Positions 61,601 to 62,592 of a stretch of DNA of 64,000 nucleotides are shown here, in pieces. A program made the translations under genes and the position numbers. The notes under the pieces were generated by a model. That model saw nothing but the letters and a program-made list of their open reading frames with translations, ran no database searches and had not been told where the DNA came from. Origin of the DNA: Pictodentalium vernedei. Its lineage: Eukaryota; Mollusca; Scaphopoda; Dentaliida; Dentaliidae. The stretch spans positions 448,284,910 to 448,348,909 of the forward strand of contig CM062289.1 of the NCBI GenBank assembly GCA_031216915.1, given 5' to 3'. Positions within the stretch are counted from its first letter, which is position 1; each line of letters begins with the position of its first letter.

Positions 61601-62543
61601 TGGGATTTCAGGGTTTGATTATAAACGATAACTTCACAAGTGAATTATGCAATCAACAATTGTGTCATGTATCTGCCCGCACAAACGAAGACGCTTTGCC
61701 TTGGGTGTAATAGGTACTTAATTGTTTTTTGGGTTTTTTTAACCGTTTACCTAACATGAAAAGCAGACAACACTTGCAAAAAAAATTCTTGAATAACCAT
61801 TATTTTCATTTTTTGTCTCAAAAACATAGGTTATGACCCCTCATTGGAACGAAATCATTCCACTGAGGGGTCATAACCTATGTTTTAGAGACAGAAAATG
61901 AAAATTAATTTTTTTGGCGATTTTTGAGAATAGCGCTCGCCTGTTTTGTCCGTTCTCTAAGGTAAAGGGTTAAGTAATATAATTATCGTTAATAATGAAA
62001 AGTAATAAACAGAGTAATCACTTGACTGGAATTCGCACGCTCGTGTTTGTACAATGTCCCTCACCTCTCATGAATTATTTCACGAAACCAGTCCAGTCAA
62101 GCGATTACTCTCTATTTAATGGCATTTTCAATTTTGTCGTATTCCATGACCCCACAGCATAAAAGACTGGTGGCTTTACAGTGATTTCAAGTCCAGTCTT
62201 GGCTCCCGGTAGAGCCAGCCAGATCTTGGCTAGAGATCATTGCCATGGTAATCTAGCTACTCTCTGCAGGAGTTTCTTATGATTGCATTTTTTGGCTCCT
62301 GTTCTGAGGGTCATGAGGTACTGATAGTCAGAAATAGGCTTGAGAGGAATAATAGAGATTAGAAAGTATTACTTTTTTCTTTTAGTCTGATGATGTAGTG
62401 CAACTTCTTGAGACACAAGAATTGTACGAATTGGATCCAGTACAAAAGCTGCAGCTGTTGAAGGCTCTGTGTCTGAGAATAATGGGATCATATTCTGTTC
62501 AAGATTACATGGAAGAAAAACAGAGAGATGCTTCAAAACTCTG
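50..62543 (+). CDS. BAZ1B: BAZ1B (WSTF) gene, 11 internal exons, partial at both ends
   Basis: Exons: 50-145, 15227-15303, 16597-16762, 22552-22944, 33966-34084, 39721-39879, 40804-40891, 43115-43283, 48860-48963, 57390-57539, 62386-62543. All have AG acceptors and GT donors, and the phases chain without a break (introns 1-10: 0, 2, 0, 0, 2, 2, 0, 1, 0, 0; exon 11 ends in phase 2). The roughly 560 codons align in order with vertebrate BAZ1B from the SPSSDKEN motif to WHIM1. The choice over BAZ1A rests on the SPSSDKEN/KWVPPK linker, the WIVDENLVKKYSIPSKFNDFL block and the GLPNEMFGDVAMVTEF DDT start, which are BAZ1B-like. Known role: nuclear subunit of the ISWI WICH remodeller, binds chromatin, and in vertebrates is an atypical kinase for H2A.X Tyr142. 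WAC, PHD and bromodomain are outside the window. Introns total about 61 kb and are packed with repeats. No frameshift or stop is seen in any exon, so the gene looks intact. Confidence 0.95.
416..724. mobile_element. TA-flanked MITE (mariner-like ends), copy 1
   Basis: The ends are inverted repeats (CCGTATTTACTCTATG at the left, its complement at the right), each flanked by TA, as expected for a Tc1/mariner-type TA target. The interior holds two copies of an aaacatagct...cattggaacgagcgca arm in direct orientation rather than a clean hairpin. A second copy lies at 60196-60649. Confidence 0.75.
1125..2345. repeat. 334-bp tandem repeat, about 3.5 copies
   Basis: The marker acggctcggg occurs at 1191 and 1520, its variant acggctcgga at 1855 and acggctcggg again at 2189, so spacing is 329-335 bp. 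Each unit also carries aagatggccactggcagcc (or close variants) and gggatacatcacatataata. The last unit is cut short at about 2340, where the gtcgcc-type repeat region begins. The short frames seen here on both strands are repeat-derived. Confidence 0.85.
2399..2710 (+). repeat. gtcgcc-type interspersed repeat, copy 1
   Basis: Starts near tgtcgcctgccccacgaag and ends near gcgacacacatcttccatgg, so the ends carry partly inverted GTCGC/GCGAC motifs. The interior (ggattttgatgaaactttca, ccagagttatgcccc) is shared with 24582-25020. No TSD was resolved and the class is unknown. Confidence 0.6.
2838..3060. mobile_element. piggyBac-like MITE, family A, copy 1
   Basis: Begins CCCTTTACCCAA and ends with its near complement TTGGGTAAAGGG, flanked on both sides by TTAA. 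The centre is a long hairpin with the core cgttggaacgagcttg ttccaacg. Further copies lie at 5834, 33572 and 49028. Confidence 0.8.
3604..3706. repeat. 100-bp near-perfect hairpin
   Basis: The left arm starts gacctgttgtccaagaaagt and the right arm is its near-perfect complement ending gacaacaggtc, with a short cccccttgggg loop. No flanking duplication was identified, so it may be a solo MITE core. Confidence 0.7.
4125..5455 (+). repeat. TTAGCTCA-type element, right-truncated
   Basis: Begins tttttagatcatcttgacaa, followed by a tccatcgtccatccgcc-like run. It then contains several diverged copies of a module with cagaatgctttcatatt, catctctagggggg and gttaatatttgggctc. The usual GGCCTCTTGTTT end is missing. 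A 32-base G run interrupts it at 4850-4881. Related copies: 32622, 35937, 43863, 51811 and 58141. Confidence 0.7.
5780..6095 (+). repeat. SINE 3' tail split by a MITE
   Basis: The sequence up to 5833 (gattagccattgtgcaaaaa tatgtgaccttaa) and the sequence from 6075 (ttaaacaccaataaataata) are the two halves of the 3' tail of the tRNA-derived SINE seen intact at 20301-20668. The MITE at 5834-6074 separates them. Confidence 0.85.
5834..6074. mobile_element. piggyBac-like MITE, family A, copy 2, in a SINE
   Basis: Flanked by TTAA at 5830-5833 and 6075-6078. Removing the element and one TTAA restores the SINE tail gtgaccttaaacaccaataa found at about 20634-20653, which proves the element boundary and the TTAA duplication. 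TIR CCCTTTACCCAA; central core ttggaacgagctcg is a hairpin. Confidence 0.9.
7237..7441. repeat. Partial inverted-repeat element, left of the DIRS-like unit
   Basis: Starts near tactgtaccaatgacccaga. It matches, in inverted orientation, about 200 bp of the repeat at 13882-14240 and, in direct orientation, part of 55766-56124. It includes the palindrome actgcgcatgcgcagt. It may be the left terminal repeat of the DIRS-like element. Confidence 0.65.
8569..10905 (+). repeat. Tandem duplication of the DIRS gag-like region
   Basis: Copy 1 spans about 8569-9868 and copy 2 about 9869-10905. Both run through gtgtgcctc, a cgaatggttcggc/gccgggttcgtccgttgcgg block, gtgatgcgagcact, cggaggaagcc and the end motif gacgctatatat. 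The second copy is shorter by about 260 bp. Both contain stops in all frames. Confidence 0.8.
11415..12030 (+). pseudogene. DIRS RNase H remnant
   Basis: The order of motifs is that of a DIRS reverse transcriptase-RNase H C-terminus: a PPQLPDPSV strand leading to an altered TDAS site (reads TVAS, so the catalytic Asp is lost in this reading), the TVVAYLRNQGGT helix, and the SEWTLNKQVFNQI and LANQLQTYVLACPDL segments. At least two frameshifts and several stops separate them. It is a dead copy. Confidence 0.75.
12184..13310 (+). pseudogene. Probable DIRS tyrosine recombinase remnant
   Basis: The segment at about 12340-12440 (YATKVEALPSWCRDHYV) resembles the Y..KW..F..WC start of DIRS recombinases, and it lies directly downstream of the RNase H remnant, as in DIRS elements. 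The catalytic R-H-R-Y box was not located in any frame, so this assignment is mainly positional. Confidence 0.45.
13882..14240. mobile_element. 360-bp element with about 50-bp inverted ends, copy 1
   Basis: Both ends are gttaaaaaatttatagtaat and its complement, continuing to accaatgacccaga. The interior matches 55766-56124 in inverted orientation and carries the palindrome actgcgcatgcgcagt and a GGCGCC. It abuts the right end of the DIRS-like unit, so it may be part of that element's terminal structure. Confidence 0.7.
14291..14556. mobile_element. Inverted-repeat MITE (gaaaataagcag ends)
   Basis: The left end (gccagaaaataagcagactg) and right end (complement ending cagactgcttattttcagg) form inverted repeats of about 65 bp. 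An internal hairpin is centred on gatgccaccctgcacagcag. A truncated copy of the right part lies at 57181-57355. Confidence 0.7.
15227..15303 (+). CDS. BAZ1B: BAZ1B exon 2 of window
   Basis: Twenty-five codons plus two bases, after a ttttttttag acceptor and before a gtaagt donor. The start LLPYKYTIKLEEDDKII matches human FLPHKYDVKLQNEDKII directly after the VPPK of the preceding exon. The last two bases (GT) join the G of the next exon to make valine, giving DLVRT against human SLIRT, which fixes the splice phase. In vertebrates this region begins the C-motif part of the N-terminal kinase domain. Confidence 0.95.
15304..16596 (+). other. BAZ1B intron, 1.3 kb
   Basis: Holds a degenerate interspersed repeat beginning near 15612 (gcggggttataaaaatgg followed by a pyrimidine-rich gtccatccatctgttc run) to about 15895, and a fragment near 16095-16370 with repeated ggtctctcaagacag blocks ending in acaggttttactgtag. 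The latter resembles the end of a Tc1/mariner-type MITE, but only one end is clear. The rest shows nothing recognisable. Confidence 0.55.
16597..16762 (+). CDS. BAZ1B: BAZ1B exon 3 of window (kinase C-motif block)
   Basis: One base plus 55 codons between gttttcag and gtaggt. It encodes RTDKPPPKDCLRLYIRAHAV followed by a block containing WIVDENLVKKYSIPSKF and NDFL, nearly identical to human WVVEDELVKKYSLPSKFSDFL. This is one of the most conserved BAZ1B stretches before the DDT domain and falls in the vertebrate kinase C-motif. It ends in phase 0 with SPSK. The minus-strand frame across this exon is a shadow. Confidence 0.96.
17069..17718. mobile_element. piggyBac-like MITE, family B, split
   Basis: TTAA at 17065-17068 and 17719-17722, TIR CCCTTTACCTAAC / GTTGGGTAAAGGG. 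The core hairpin contains cataggttatggcctctcg and ttggaacgagctc. It is about 245 bp once the Harbinger-like MITE at 17123-17525 is removed, matching the other family B copies. Confidence 0.85.
17123..17525. mobile_element. Harbinger-like MITE, copy 1, nested
   Basis: Starts GGCCTAAAA and ends GCAGCC, flanked by ATA on both sides (17120-17122, 17526-17528). The subterminal tctgtttctcaggcc and its complement ggcctgagaaacaga are shared with the copies at 22949 and 54383. The centre is a hairpin around ttgcaatgctttagcattac. Excision in silico restores the family B sequence cttgaataactaattt. Confidence 0.8.
17820..18352. mobile_element. hAT-like MITE, 533 bp, 8-bp TSD
   Basis: The TSD TAAGAGTT is exact at 17812-17819 and 18353-18360. 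Ends are TAGGACTGTCACGAT at the left and the complement of TAGGGCTGTCACGAT at the right. It has an internal hairpin of about 150 bp around gaccggtcggcagttgcgat. A sister copy is at 40988-41523. Confidence 0.9.
18770..19110 (+). repeat. SINE copy, degenerate head
   Basis: Shares with the full SINE at 20301 the blocks ttgggcaagacact, ggcacgatgatgc, gtggttctctcc and the accttaataaataaataaa tail, but the tRNA-like A and B boxes are too diverged to call. The frame on either strand here is repeat-derived. Confidence 0.75.
19222..19505 (+). repeat. SINE copy, 5'-truncated
   Basis: Carries ccttgggcaagacaattaat, aggcgtactgcacatag, gttggggagtctgacag and a tail with ggtaaataaatgaataataa. It is a more diverged member of the family at 18770-19110. 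Confidence 0.7.
19679..20147. mobile_element. hAT-like element, 469 bp, 8-bp TSD
   Basis: The TSD GGAATTAT is exact at 19671-19678 and 20148-20155. Ends are TAGTACTGAAATG (left) and the complement of TAGGGCTGAAACGG (right). Subterminal repeats rich in ccgataat/aatcgg motifs occur near both ends. No transposase frame. Confidence 0.85.
20233..20287. repeat. Hairpin repeat (gttacaatttatgggagag)
   Basis: Perfect inverted repeat with arms ttacaatttatgggagagtg and complement around cccataggcac. The same core is at 21403-21450, 43639-43690 and 62943-62998. The 43.6 and 62.9 kb copies sit inside 242-bp TTAA-flanked elements; this one lacks recognisable ends. Confidence 0.75.
20301..20668 (+). mobile_element. 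tRNA-derived SINE, full-length copy
   Basis: A box-like tggctcagtggtaga at about 20310 and B box-like gagttcgatcccc at 20352-20364, spaced as in a tRNA. The body has ttgggcaagacactttgtcc and ggcacgatgatgcc and the AT-rich tail ends aaacaccaataaataaacaa. Not a functional tRNA gene: the cloverleaf is not intact. The long minus-strand frame over this region is an artefact of the repeat. Confidence 0.85.
22150..22433 (+). repeat. cagctc-type interspersed repeat, copy 1
   Basis: About 280 bp, starting tttagctgcgactcgcagct followed by a (gtcg)n-like run, ending near gcatcgatgtcgcgatttttt. It is about 95% identical by eye to 46253-46530. No TSD found and class unknown. Confidence 0.7.
22552..22944 (+). 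CDS. BAZ1B: BAZ1B exon 4 of window (charged linker)
   Basis: The longest exon here: 131 codons, phase 0 at both ends, acceptor ttcacag, donor gtaagg. The first residues (MAEAARKAEEEIWRRKKK) look helical and charged. The rest is rich in Lys, Ser and Asp, with SPLKKKN, KSPKK and two acidic SDSDDSDD-type patches. Human BAZ1B has a comparable KKSK/SPLK linker here, but the alignment is loose, as expected for disordered sequence. The open frame continues 5' through the intron and 3' past the donor by chance. The donor is unusual because a transposon begins at intron position +5 (see the MITE at 22949). Confidence 0.92.
22949..24487. mobile_element. Harbinger-like MITE at the exon 4 splice donor
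   Basis: Starts GGCC at 22949 and ends GGCC at 24487 with the 3-bp TSD TAA (22946-22948, 24488-24490). It is about 393 bp once the hAT element and its TSD are removed, against 403 and 397 bp for the copies at 17123 and 54383. Subterminal tctgtttctcgggcc / ggcctgagaaacaga repeats. The insertion sits at intron position +5, so its first G forms the +5 base of the exon 4 donor. Three-bp TWA-like TSDs and GGC ends suggest PIF/Harbinger; there is no transposase. Confidence 0.85.
23196..24333. mobile_element. hAT-like element, 1138 bp, nested, 8-bp TSD
   Basis: The TSD ACCCATGC is exact at 23188-23195 and 24334-24341. TIRs are CAGGGACCAGCC (left) and the complement of CAGAGACCAGCC (right), 11 of 12 matching. 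Removing it restores the continuous Harbinger-like MITE. The interior has a gagggcgacttgggcgatta repeat near the left end and no transposase frame. It is younger than the host MITE. Confidence 0.92.
24582..25020 (+). repeat. gtcgcc-type repeat, copy 2, internally duplicated
   Basis: Same family as 2399-2710. A segment from gtcgtcttgcgtcgtccg to ccagagttatgcccc is present twice (about 24633-24795 and 24796-24958), giving a longer copy. Ends near gcgacacacgtcttccatgg. Confidence 0.7.
26531..26942 (-). CDS. Zinc-finger (PHD-like) exon inside the Mutator-like element
   Basis: An open frame of about 135 codons on the minus strand. The N-terminal part is Thr/Val/Ser-rich; the C-terminal part has CRQC, then a C-x2-C pair (CDNC), then WTHRMC: overall C-x2-C-x12-C-x2-C-x4-H-x2-C, a PHD-like zinc-binding pattern. 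A tttcatttcag acceptor stands just before it (at 26943 on the minus strand), and the frame runs into a cag/gtgtgt donor near 26542, so it is probably an internal exon of a transposon gene whose other exons are missing or unrecognised. Function not shown here. Confidence 0.5.
26941..27430. repeat. 252-bp tandem duplication inside the Mutator-like element
   Basis: Two copies, starting near 26950 and 27203, of a block beginning aaggttttagcgcgccgaag (palindromic gcgcgccgaaggcgcgc) and continuing through gatttacaaatcccttgcg. The copies differ by small indels and substitutions. Confidence 0.8.
29248..31262. mobile_element. Harbinger-family element, about 2.0 kb
   Basis: Left end AGCCATACAAAGTTGATTG then tctgtttctcaggcc; right end ggcctgagaaacaga then TTATGGCC. 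The flanks are TAA and TAT, so the TSD is not exact. A 28-base T run lies at about 29311-29338. A repeat with ttaattgaat/aacagg motifs and the hairpin cttgtttgacagagctc occupies about 29770-30178. Interior near 30900 (ggtgcgaattgaccattccc) recurs at about 63930, in the element starting at 63131. No transposase frame. Confidence 0.6.
29770..30178. repeat. ttaattgaat-type repeat with hairpin, copy 1
   Basis: Multiple (c)aattaacaggg motifs, an inverted pair around cttgtttgacagagctccat at 29881-29931, and an end gtgggctccactgta. A related copy is at about 42180-42480 beginning tacagtggaatcctgttaat, and a fragment at 57940-58060. A TA-target Tc1-like MITE is possible. Confidence 0.5.
32075..32433 (+). 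mobile_element. tRNA-derived SINE, full-length copy 2
   Basis: A box-like gtggctcagtggtag at 32086-32100, B box-like gagttcgatcccc at 32121-32133, then the body (ttgggcaaggcactttatcc) and tail (tttaaacaccaatgaataaa). It is closely related to 20301-20668. Confidence 0.85.
32622..33453 (+). repeat. TTAGCTCA-type element, short copy with both ends
   Basis: Starts tttagctcatcttgacaaag and ends ttggggcctcttgttt. The left part is shortened relative to the copy at 43863. It includes four to five modules with catctctaggggggtcagat and gttaatatttgggctc. No TIRs and no clean TSD. Confidence 0.75.
33572..33814. mobile_element. piggyBac-like MITE, family A, copy 3
   Basis: CCCTTTACCCAAC at the left, GTTGGGTAAAGGT at the right, TTAA at 33568-33571 and 33815-33818. 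Central hairpin gtggaacgagctcgttgagc. Confidence 0.8.
33966..34084 (+). CDS. BAZ1B: BAZ1B exon 5 of window
   Basis: Thirty-nine codons plus two bases between tttgcag and gtatgt. NMKQVTLYQLAHK aligns with human KMKQMTLLDMAKG, an anchor motif in the linker. A lysine/proline-rich stretch with KTPTKNSQKTPEKKKK follows, then MPDFVA. The leftover AA joins G of the next exon to make lysine. Confidence 0.93.
34557..35936 (+). repeat. 39-bp minisatellite, about 35 copies
   Basis: The unit begins gatttagaattatttgctga and ends gatagtgatgngggt. Because 39 is a multiple of 3 and the unit has no stop, a + frame (13-residue repeat GDLELFADNDSDG) and a - frame (repeat SLSLSANNSKSP) stay open for nearly 300 codons each. 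Variant units recur in blocks, so the array has grown partly by multi-unit duplication. It lies inside a BAZ1B intron and joins the truncated TTAGCTCA-type element at 35937. Confidence 0.95.
35937..39358 (+). repeat. TTAGCTCA-type element, left end missing, carrying a satellite
   Basis: Begins inside the family (gttcgtgaagcaatatttgg) right after the minisatellite and ends atggggcctcttgtttt. G runs at about 36335-36358 and 38807-38833 occur at the same module position as the one at 4850. The 170-bp satellite replaces or expands the middle. Confidence 0.7.
36571..38310. repeat. 170-bp satellite, ten units and a partial
   Basis: The marker tcgatttt (tcgattta in one unit) starts at 36571, 36740, 36909, 37080, 37249, 37418, 37589, 37758, 37929, 38098 and 38267, giving units of 169 or 171 bp. 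Each unit contains ccaacgttcttagaactta (or a variant), a ttgccgcggcc-like site, atatttccctttggcacacc and gcacatttatgatnngattg. The 171-bp units share gtcagaagac. Confidence 0.95.
39721..39879 (+). CDS. BAZ1B: BAZ1B exon 6 of window (pre-DDT helical region)
   Basis: One base, 52 codons and two bases between ctttaaag and gtaagt. The peptide (MVKAFAENDKARMEFYLLHA..., then LPDSVRDKVKEKYDQLEEKK) matches the human ALSCVISKTARLLSS...LPEELRSLVQKRYELLEHKK region in order and spacing. The final AT is completed by A of the next exon. The segment is predicted helical and leads into a basic coiled stretch. Confidence 0.94.
39880..40803 (+). other. BAZ1B intron, 0.9 kb
   Basis: Carries a degenerate hairpin at about 40262-40370 (arms cattggaacaagct and agcttgttccaatg) related to the piggyBac-like MITEs, but with no recognisable TTAA ends. 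A stretch at about 40440-40700 looks like a degenerate molluscan-type interspersed repeat. Nothing else is recognised. Confidence 0.5.
40804..40891 (+). CDS. BAZ1B: BAZ1B exon 7 of window (basic coiled-coil)
   Basis: One base plus 29 codons between gttttcag and gtagga. AKMTPEERETYLRNKKNEEK aligns with human WASMSEEQRKEYLKKKREEL. It is a charged Lys/Glu helix just before the DDT domain. Phase 0 at its end, and the next exon continues with RFEDQDL against human RYEDQEL. Confidence 0.94.
40917..41672 (+). mobile_element. SINE with tRNA-Lys-like head, split by a hAT element
   Basis: The head gtgctcagtggttagagcg / ttggacttttaaccaaaagg matches a tRNA A box and a tRNA-Lys(TTT)-like anticodon arm. 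The body resumes after the hAT-like insertion with ccctgggcaagacacttaat. It is a different subfamily from 20301 but with the same body motif. Confidence 0.7.
40988..41523. mobile_element. hAT-like MITE, 536 bp, 8-bp TSD, nested in a SINE
   Basis: The TSD ATCAGCAA is exact at 40980-40987 and 41524-41531. Left end TAGGGTTGTCACGAT; right end is a decayed complement (gtgactgccctg). It shares its internal hairpin (gaccggttggcagttgcg) with 17820-18352, in inverted orientation. Confidence 0.88.
41733..41980. mobile_element. MITE with about 50-bp inverted ends
   Basis: Ends TACAGTACATGGAGAG and its complement; the arms extend through cacttgtggggtggtgtctc with few mismatches. Boundary TA on each side suggests a TA target. 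No other copy in the window. Confidence 0.65.
42636..42752. repeat. Long hairpin, about 115 bp
   Basis: Arms gactcaggttgcagtaaaat and complement, centre acgtggctctgagagccacg. Nearly perfect pairing; no relative seen in the window. Confidence 0.7.
43115..43283 (+). CDS. BAZ1B: BAZ1B exon 8 of window (DDT domain, first half)
   Basis: Fifty-six codons plus one base between gttacag and gtaagc. It reads RFEDQDLNAKPLPAPKLV, then GLPNEMFGDVAMVTEFISTF and SGLLMPDEEYPI, closely matching human GLPNTLFGDVAMVVEFLSCYSGLLLPDAQYPI. This is the N-terminal half of the DDT domain, a helical fold which in ISWI-partner proteins supports contact with the ATPase subunit and DNA. The final G joins AT of the next exon to give Asp. 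Confidence 0.97.
43503..43744. mobile_element. TTAA-flanked hairpin MITE (ctggtag ends), copy 1
   Basis: TTAA at 43499-43502 and 43745-43748; ends CTGGTAGTGTTCTGG and complement-like CTCTACCAG. Length 242 bp, the same as 62885-63126. It carries the ttacaatttatgg hairpin in the middle. Confidence 0.8.
43863..45727 (+). repeat. TTAGCTCA-type element, long copy
   Basis: Starts tttttagctcatcttgacaa, includes a gtccgtcgtccgtcaacacc stretch and then at least six of the catctctagggg modules. A G run lies at about 44601-44616. It breaks off at about 45727 before the usual GGCCTCTTGTTT end. Confidence 0.7.
46126..47393. mobile_element. hAT-like element, 1268 bp, 8-bp TSD
   Basis: The TSD TAGTCAAG is exact at 46118-46125 and 47394-47401. 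TIR CAGGGCCTGAAATAA (left) and complement of CAGTGCCTGAAATAA (right), 14 of 15 matching. It contains a copy of the cagctc-type repeat (46253-46530). The 107-codon minus-strand frame there is repeat-derived. No transposase. Confidence 0.92.
46253..46530 (+). repeat. cagctc-type interspersed repeat, copy 2
   Basis: Second copy of the repeat at 22150-22433, here inside the hAT-like element. Starts tttttagctgcgactagcag and ends gtcgatgtcgcgattttt. Confidence 0.75.
47453..47697. mobile_element. piggyBac-like MITE, family B, copy 2
   Basis: TTAA at 47449-47452 and 47698-47701; left end CACTTTGCCTAAC (slightly diverged), right end GTTAGGTAAAGGG. Central hairpin ttggaacgagcttgttgagc; arms cataggttatgaccc. 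Confidence 0.85.
47730..47830 (+). repeat. SINE fragment
   Basis: Contains cattgtgtccttagggaag acact and agcacggtgatgctgtg, i.e. the body of the SINE family at 20301, without head or tail. Confidence 0.6.
48381..48560 (+). repeat. SINE fragment
   Basis: Contains gcctacatgggagcacggtg, taaggtgtactgtgcgttga and gttggagagctgacagttgc. It has body blocks of the SINE family, no tRNA-like head. Confidence 0.6.
48611..48833 (+). repeat. Tandem duplication upstream of exon 9
   Basis: Two copies (about 108 and 114 bp) starting ttggtcacccccaatcttt and ttggtcaccccaaatcttt and ending ttataaaattatttct. The second ends 27 bp before exon 9, so it lies in the acceptor/branch-point region. Confidence 0.8.
48860..48963 (+). 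CDS. BAZ1B: BAZ1B exon 9 of window (DDT domain, second half)
   Basis: Two bases plus 34 codons between ttgttacag and gtttgt. DALMKALTSGKAGFTYLYRV then LTVLLQTLLQDPIAE matches human LMEALSADKGGFLYLNRVLVILLQTLLQDEIAE. It completes the DDT domain core. Phase 0 at the end, followed by DYTE of the next exon against human DYGE. The donor gtttgt is weaker than gtaagt but has GT at the frame-required position. Confidence 0.97.
49028..49264. mobile_element. piggyBac-like MITE, family A, copy 4 (diverged)
   Basis: TTAA at 49024-49027 and 49265-49268; left CCCTATACCTGAC, right GGTGAAGGG. The hairpin arms ccatatcatgtgatcac and gtcacatgatatgg identify family A. Confidence 0.7.
50375..50407. repeat. 33-base C run
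   Basis: An uninterrupted run of C (G on the minus strand) in intronic sequence. The true length is uncertain, as such runs are often misread. Confidence 0.9.
50466..50560. repeat. Long hairpin, about 95 bp
   Basis: Arms aatgaaaatcctgtctacg and complement with centre gctaatagctcgtgtttg; pairing nearly complete. No relative found in the window. Confidence 0.65.
51811..54084 (+). repeat. TTAGCTCA-type element, divergent subfamily
   Basis: Begins gttagctcacctgactgaaa with an inverted ctgactgaaagtcagg, then a gtccgtcgtccggcg run, then modules with atatttgggctcac and cagaatcttttgatatttg. Ends gtggggcctcttgttt. A SINE-tail-like segment (gaccttaaattccaataaat) is embedded near 53876-53895. Confidence 0.7.
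54383..54779. mobile_element. Harbinger-like MITE, copy 3, 3-bp TSD TTA
   Basis: Starts GGCCTAAAAGG and ends GTGGGGCC with TTA at 54380-54382 and 54780-54782. Length 397 bp. Central hairpin ttgcagtgctttagcattgc. The left end is somewhat diverged. Confidence 0.8.
54963..55223. mobile_element. piggyBac-like MITE, family B, copy 3
   Basis: TTAA at 54959-54962 and 55224-55227; CCCTTTACCTAAC at left, GTTGGGTAAAGGA at right. The left arm of the hairpin is partly duplicated (cataggaacgagcttgac then ttggaacgaacttgac). Confidence 0.8.
55588..55634 (+). repeat. (ttta)n microsatellite
   Basis: About eleven uninterrupted tttа-type units. It lies in a segment where nearby 55430 and 55637 both read ttattagtgcttaatgc-like text, so the region also has a small direct duplication. 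Confidence 0.85.
55766..56124. mobile_element. 360-bp element with about 50-bp inverted ends, copy 2
   Basis: Starts gttaaaaaatttatagtaat and ends with its complement. Interior is the inverse of 13882-14240 and includes ctgcgcatgcgcagtgacg. As at 13.9 kb it directly abuts DIRS-derived sequence. Confidence 0.8.
56125..57180. mobile_element. Rearranged DIRS-like fragment
   Basis: 56125-56713 is the reverse complement of about 13310-13876 (3' part of the first DIRS-like copy, including its G-rich run and agggcaaggggaagg-type text). From 56714 the orientation switches: 56714-57180 is + strand gag-like sequence matching about 10750-11230, with an intact frame of 108 codons from 56727. The two parts are head to head with no spacer. 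Confidence 0.75.
57181..57355. mobile_element. Remnant of the gaaaataagcag MITE next to exon 10
   Basis: Matches about 14380-14552, the right two-thirds of the element at 14291-14556, ending tgcttattttcaggcctgat. It is joined on its left to DIRS gag-like sequence and stops about 35 bp from the exon 10 acceptor. Confidence 0.75.
57390..57539 (+). CDS. BAZ1B: BAZ1B exon 10 of window (DDT to WHIM1 linker)
   Basis: Exactly 50 codons, phase 0, between gtttttgcag and gtaaga. DYTEVKVKLTDIPVTSYTAS ELLRLCLRKQD aligns with human DYGELGMKLSEIPLTLHSVSELVRLCLRRSD. The C-terminal part is acidic (DGASGDSMDTDEEDLEV), as is human GSDTDDNKD. A transposon remnant ends only about 35 bp upstream of the acceptor. 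Confidence 0.96.
58141..59956 (+). repeat. TTAGCTCA-type element, complete, nested in a MITE
   Basis: Starts ttttagctcaccgaagagag and ends ctggggtctcttgttt. About six modules read cagaatcttttgatatttgg, attcaagtttgttcaaatcg and caatattggggctcac. Since the host MITE sequence is known on both sides, the ends lie within a T-rich target (attatttttt / cattttttg). Confidence 0.8.
58340..58898. mobile_element. hAT-like MITE, 559 bp, 8-bp TSD
   Basis: The TSD ACTCTGAT is exact at 58332-58339 and 58899-58906. TIR TAGAGCTGTAGGTT and complement AACCTACAGCTCTA are perfect. Subterminal aaccgaaccgagg motifs occur at both ends and a 100-bp hairpin is centred on cactgccaatggcagtg. It lies inside the TTAGCTCA-type element. 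Confidence 0.93.
60196..60649. mobile_element. TA-flanked MITE (mariner-like ends), copy 2
   Basis: TA at 60194-60195 and 60650-60651. Ends CCGTATTTACTCTATG and complement. Unlike copy 1 at 416-724 it has a complete internal hairpin (arms cttccaaaacatagcttatg, core cattggaatgagcgcaatg). Confidence 0.85.
60650..61742. other. Low-repeat intronic stretch, possible minus-strand 3' end
   Basis: No repeat family of this window is seen in 60652-61700. On the minus strand a short frame (61345 down to about 61222) follows a ttccttcag acceptor-like site and reads ALSIPHVCPACPGYSSG before a stop, with AT-rich sequence and a ttttattt (aataaa-like on minus) further on near 60908. This could be the last coding exon and 3' UTR of a gene nested in the BAZ1B intron, or chance. 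I do not recognise the peptide. Confidence 0.2.
61743..61969. mobile_element. piggyBac-like MITE, family B, copy 5
   Basis: TTAA at 61739-61742 and 61970-61973; left CGTTTACCTAAC (diverged first bases), right GGTAAAGGG. Hairpin arms cataggttatgacccctc. Confidence 0.8.
62014..62115. mobile_element. Inverted-repeat element (gagtaatcacttgactgg), copy 2
   Basis: Ends cagagtaatcacttgactgg and complement ccagtcaagcgattactctc, with inner gtgtttgtacaatgtccctc. It is the uninterrupted relative of the element at 45975-47420. Confidence 0.75.
62386..62543 (+). CDS. BAZ1B: BAZ1B exon 11 of window (WHIM1 start)
   Basis: Fifty-two codons plus two bases between cttttag and gtatgt. VVQLLETQELYELDPVQKLQ LLKALCLRIMGSYSVQDYME aligns with human FLEKLETSEFFELTSEEKLQILTALCHRILMTYSVQDHME. 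This is the WHIM1 motif, which with WHIM2/3 forms a helical unit next to DDT in ISWI partners. The exon ends inside a Trp codon (SKL then TG), against human AELWKE, so the next exon, beyond this window, must begin with G. Confidence 0.96.
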
Positions 62544-62592
62544 GTATGTTTTTGGTCATGCACTGGGTCCCACTGGATTGGCTACTGCTTAA

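Larger units (their letters stand above)
57540..62385 (+). other. BAZ1B intron, 4.8 kb
   Basis: Contains a ttaattg-type repeat fragment (about 57940-58060), a piggyBac-like MITE (58068-60114) split by a TTAGCTCA-type element (about 58141-59956) that is itself split by a hAT-like element (58340-58898), a TA-flanked MITE (60196-60649), a piggyBac-like MITE (61743-61969) and an inverted-repeat element (62014-62115). In 57540-57940 and 62116-62385 I recognise nothing. The 60650-61742 stretch is discussed separately. Confidence 0.7.
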
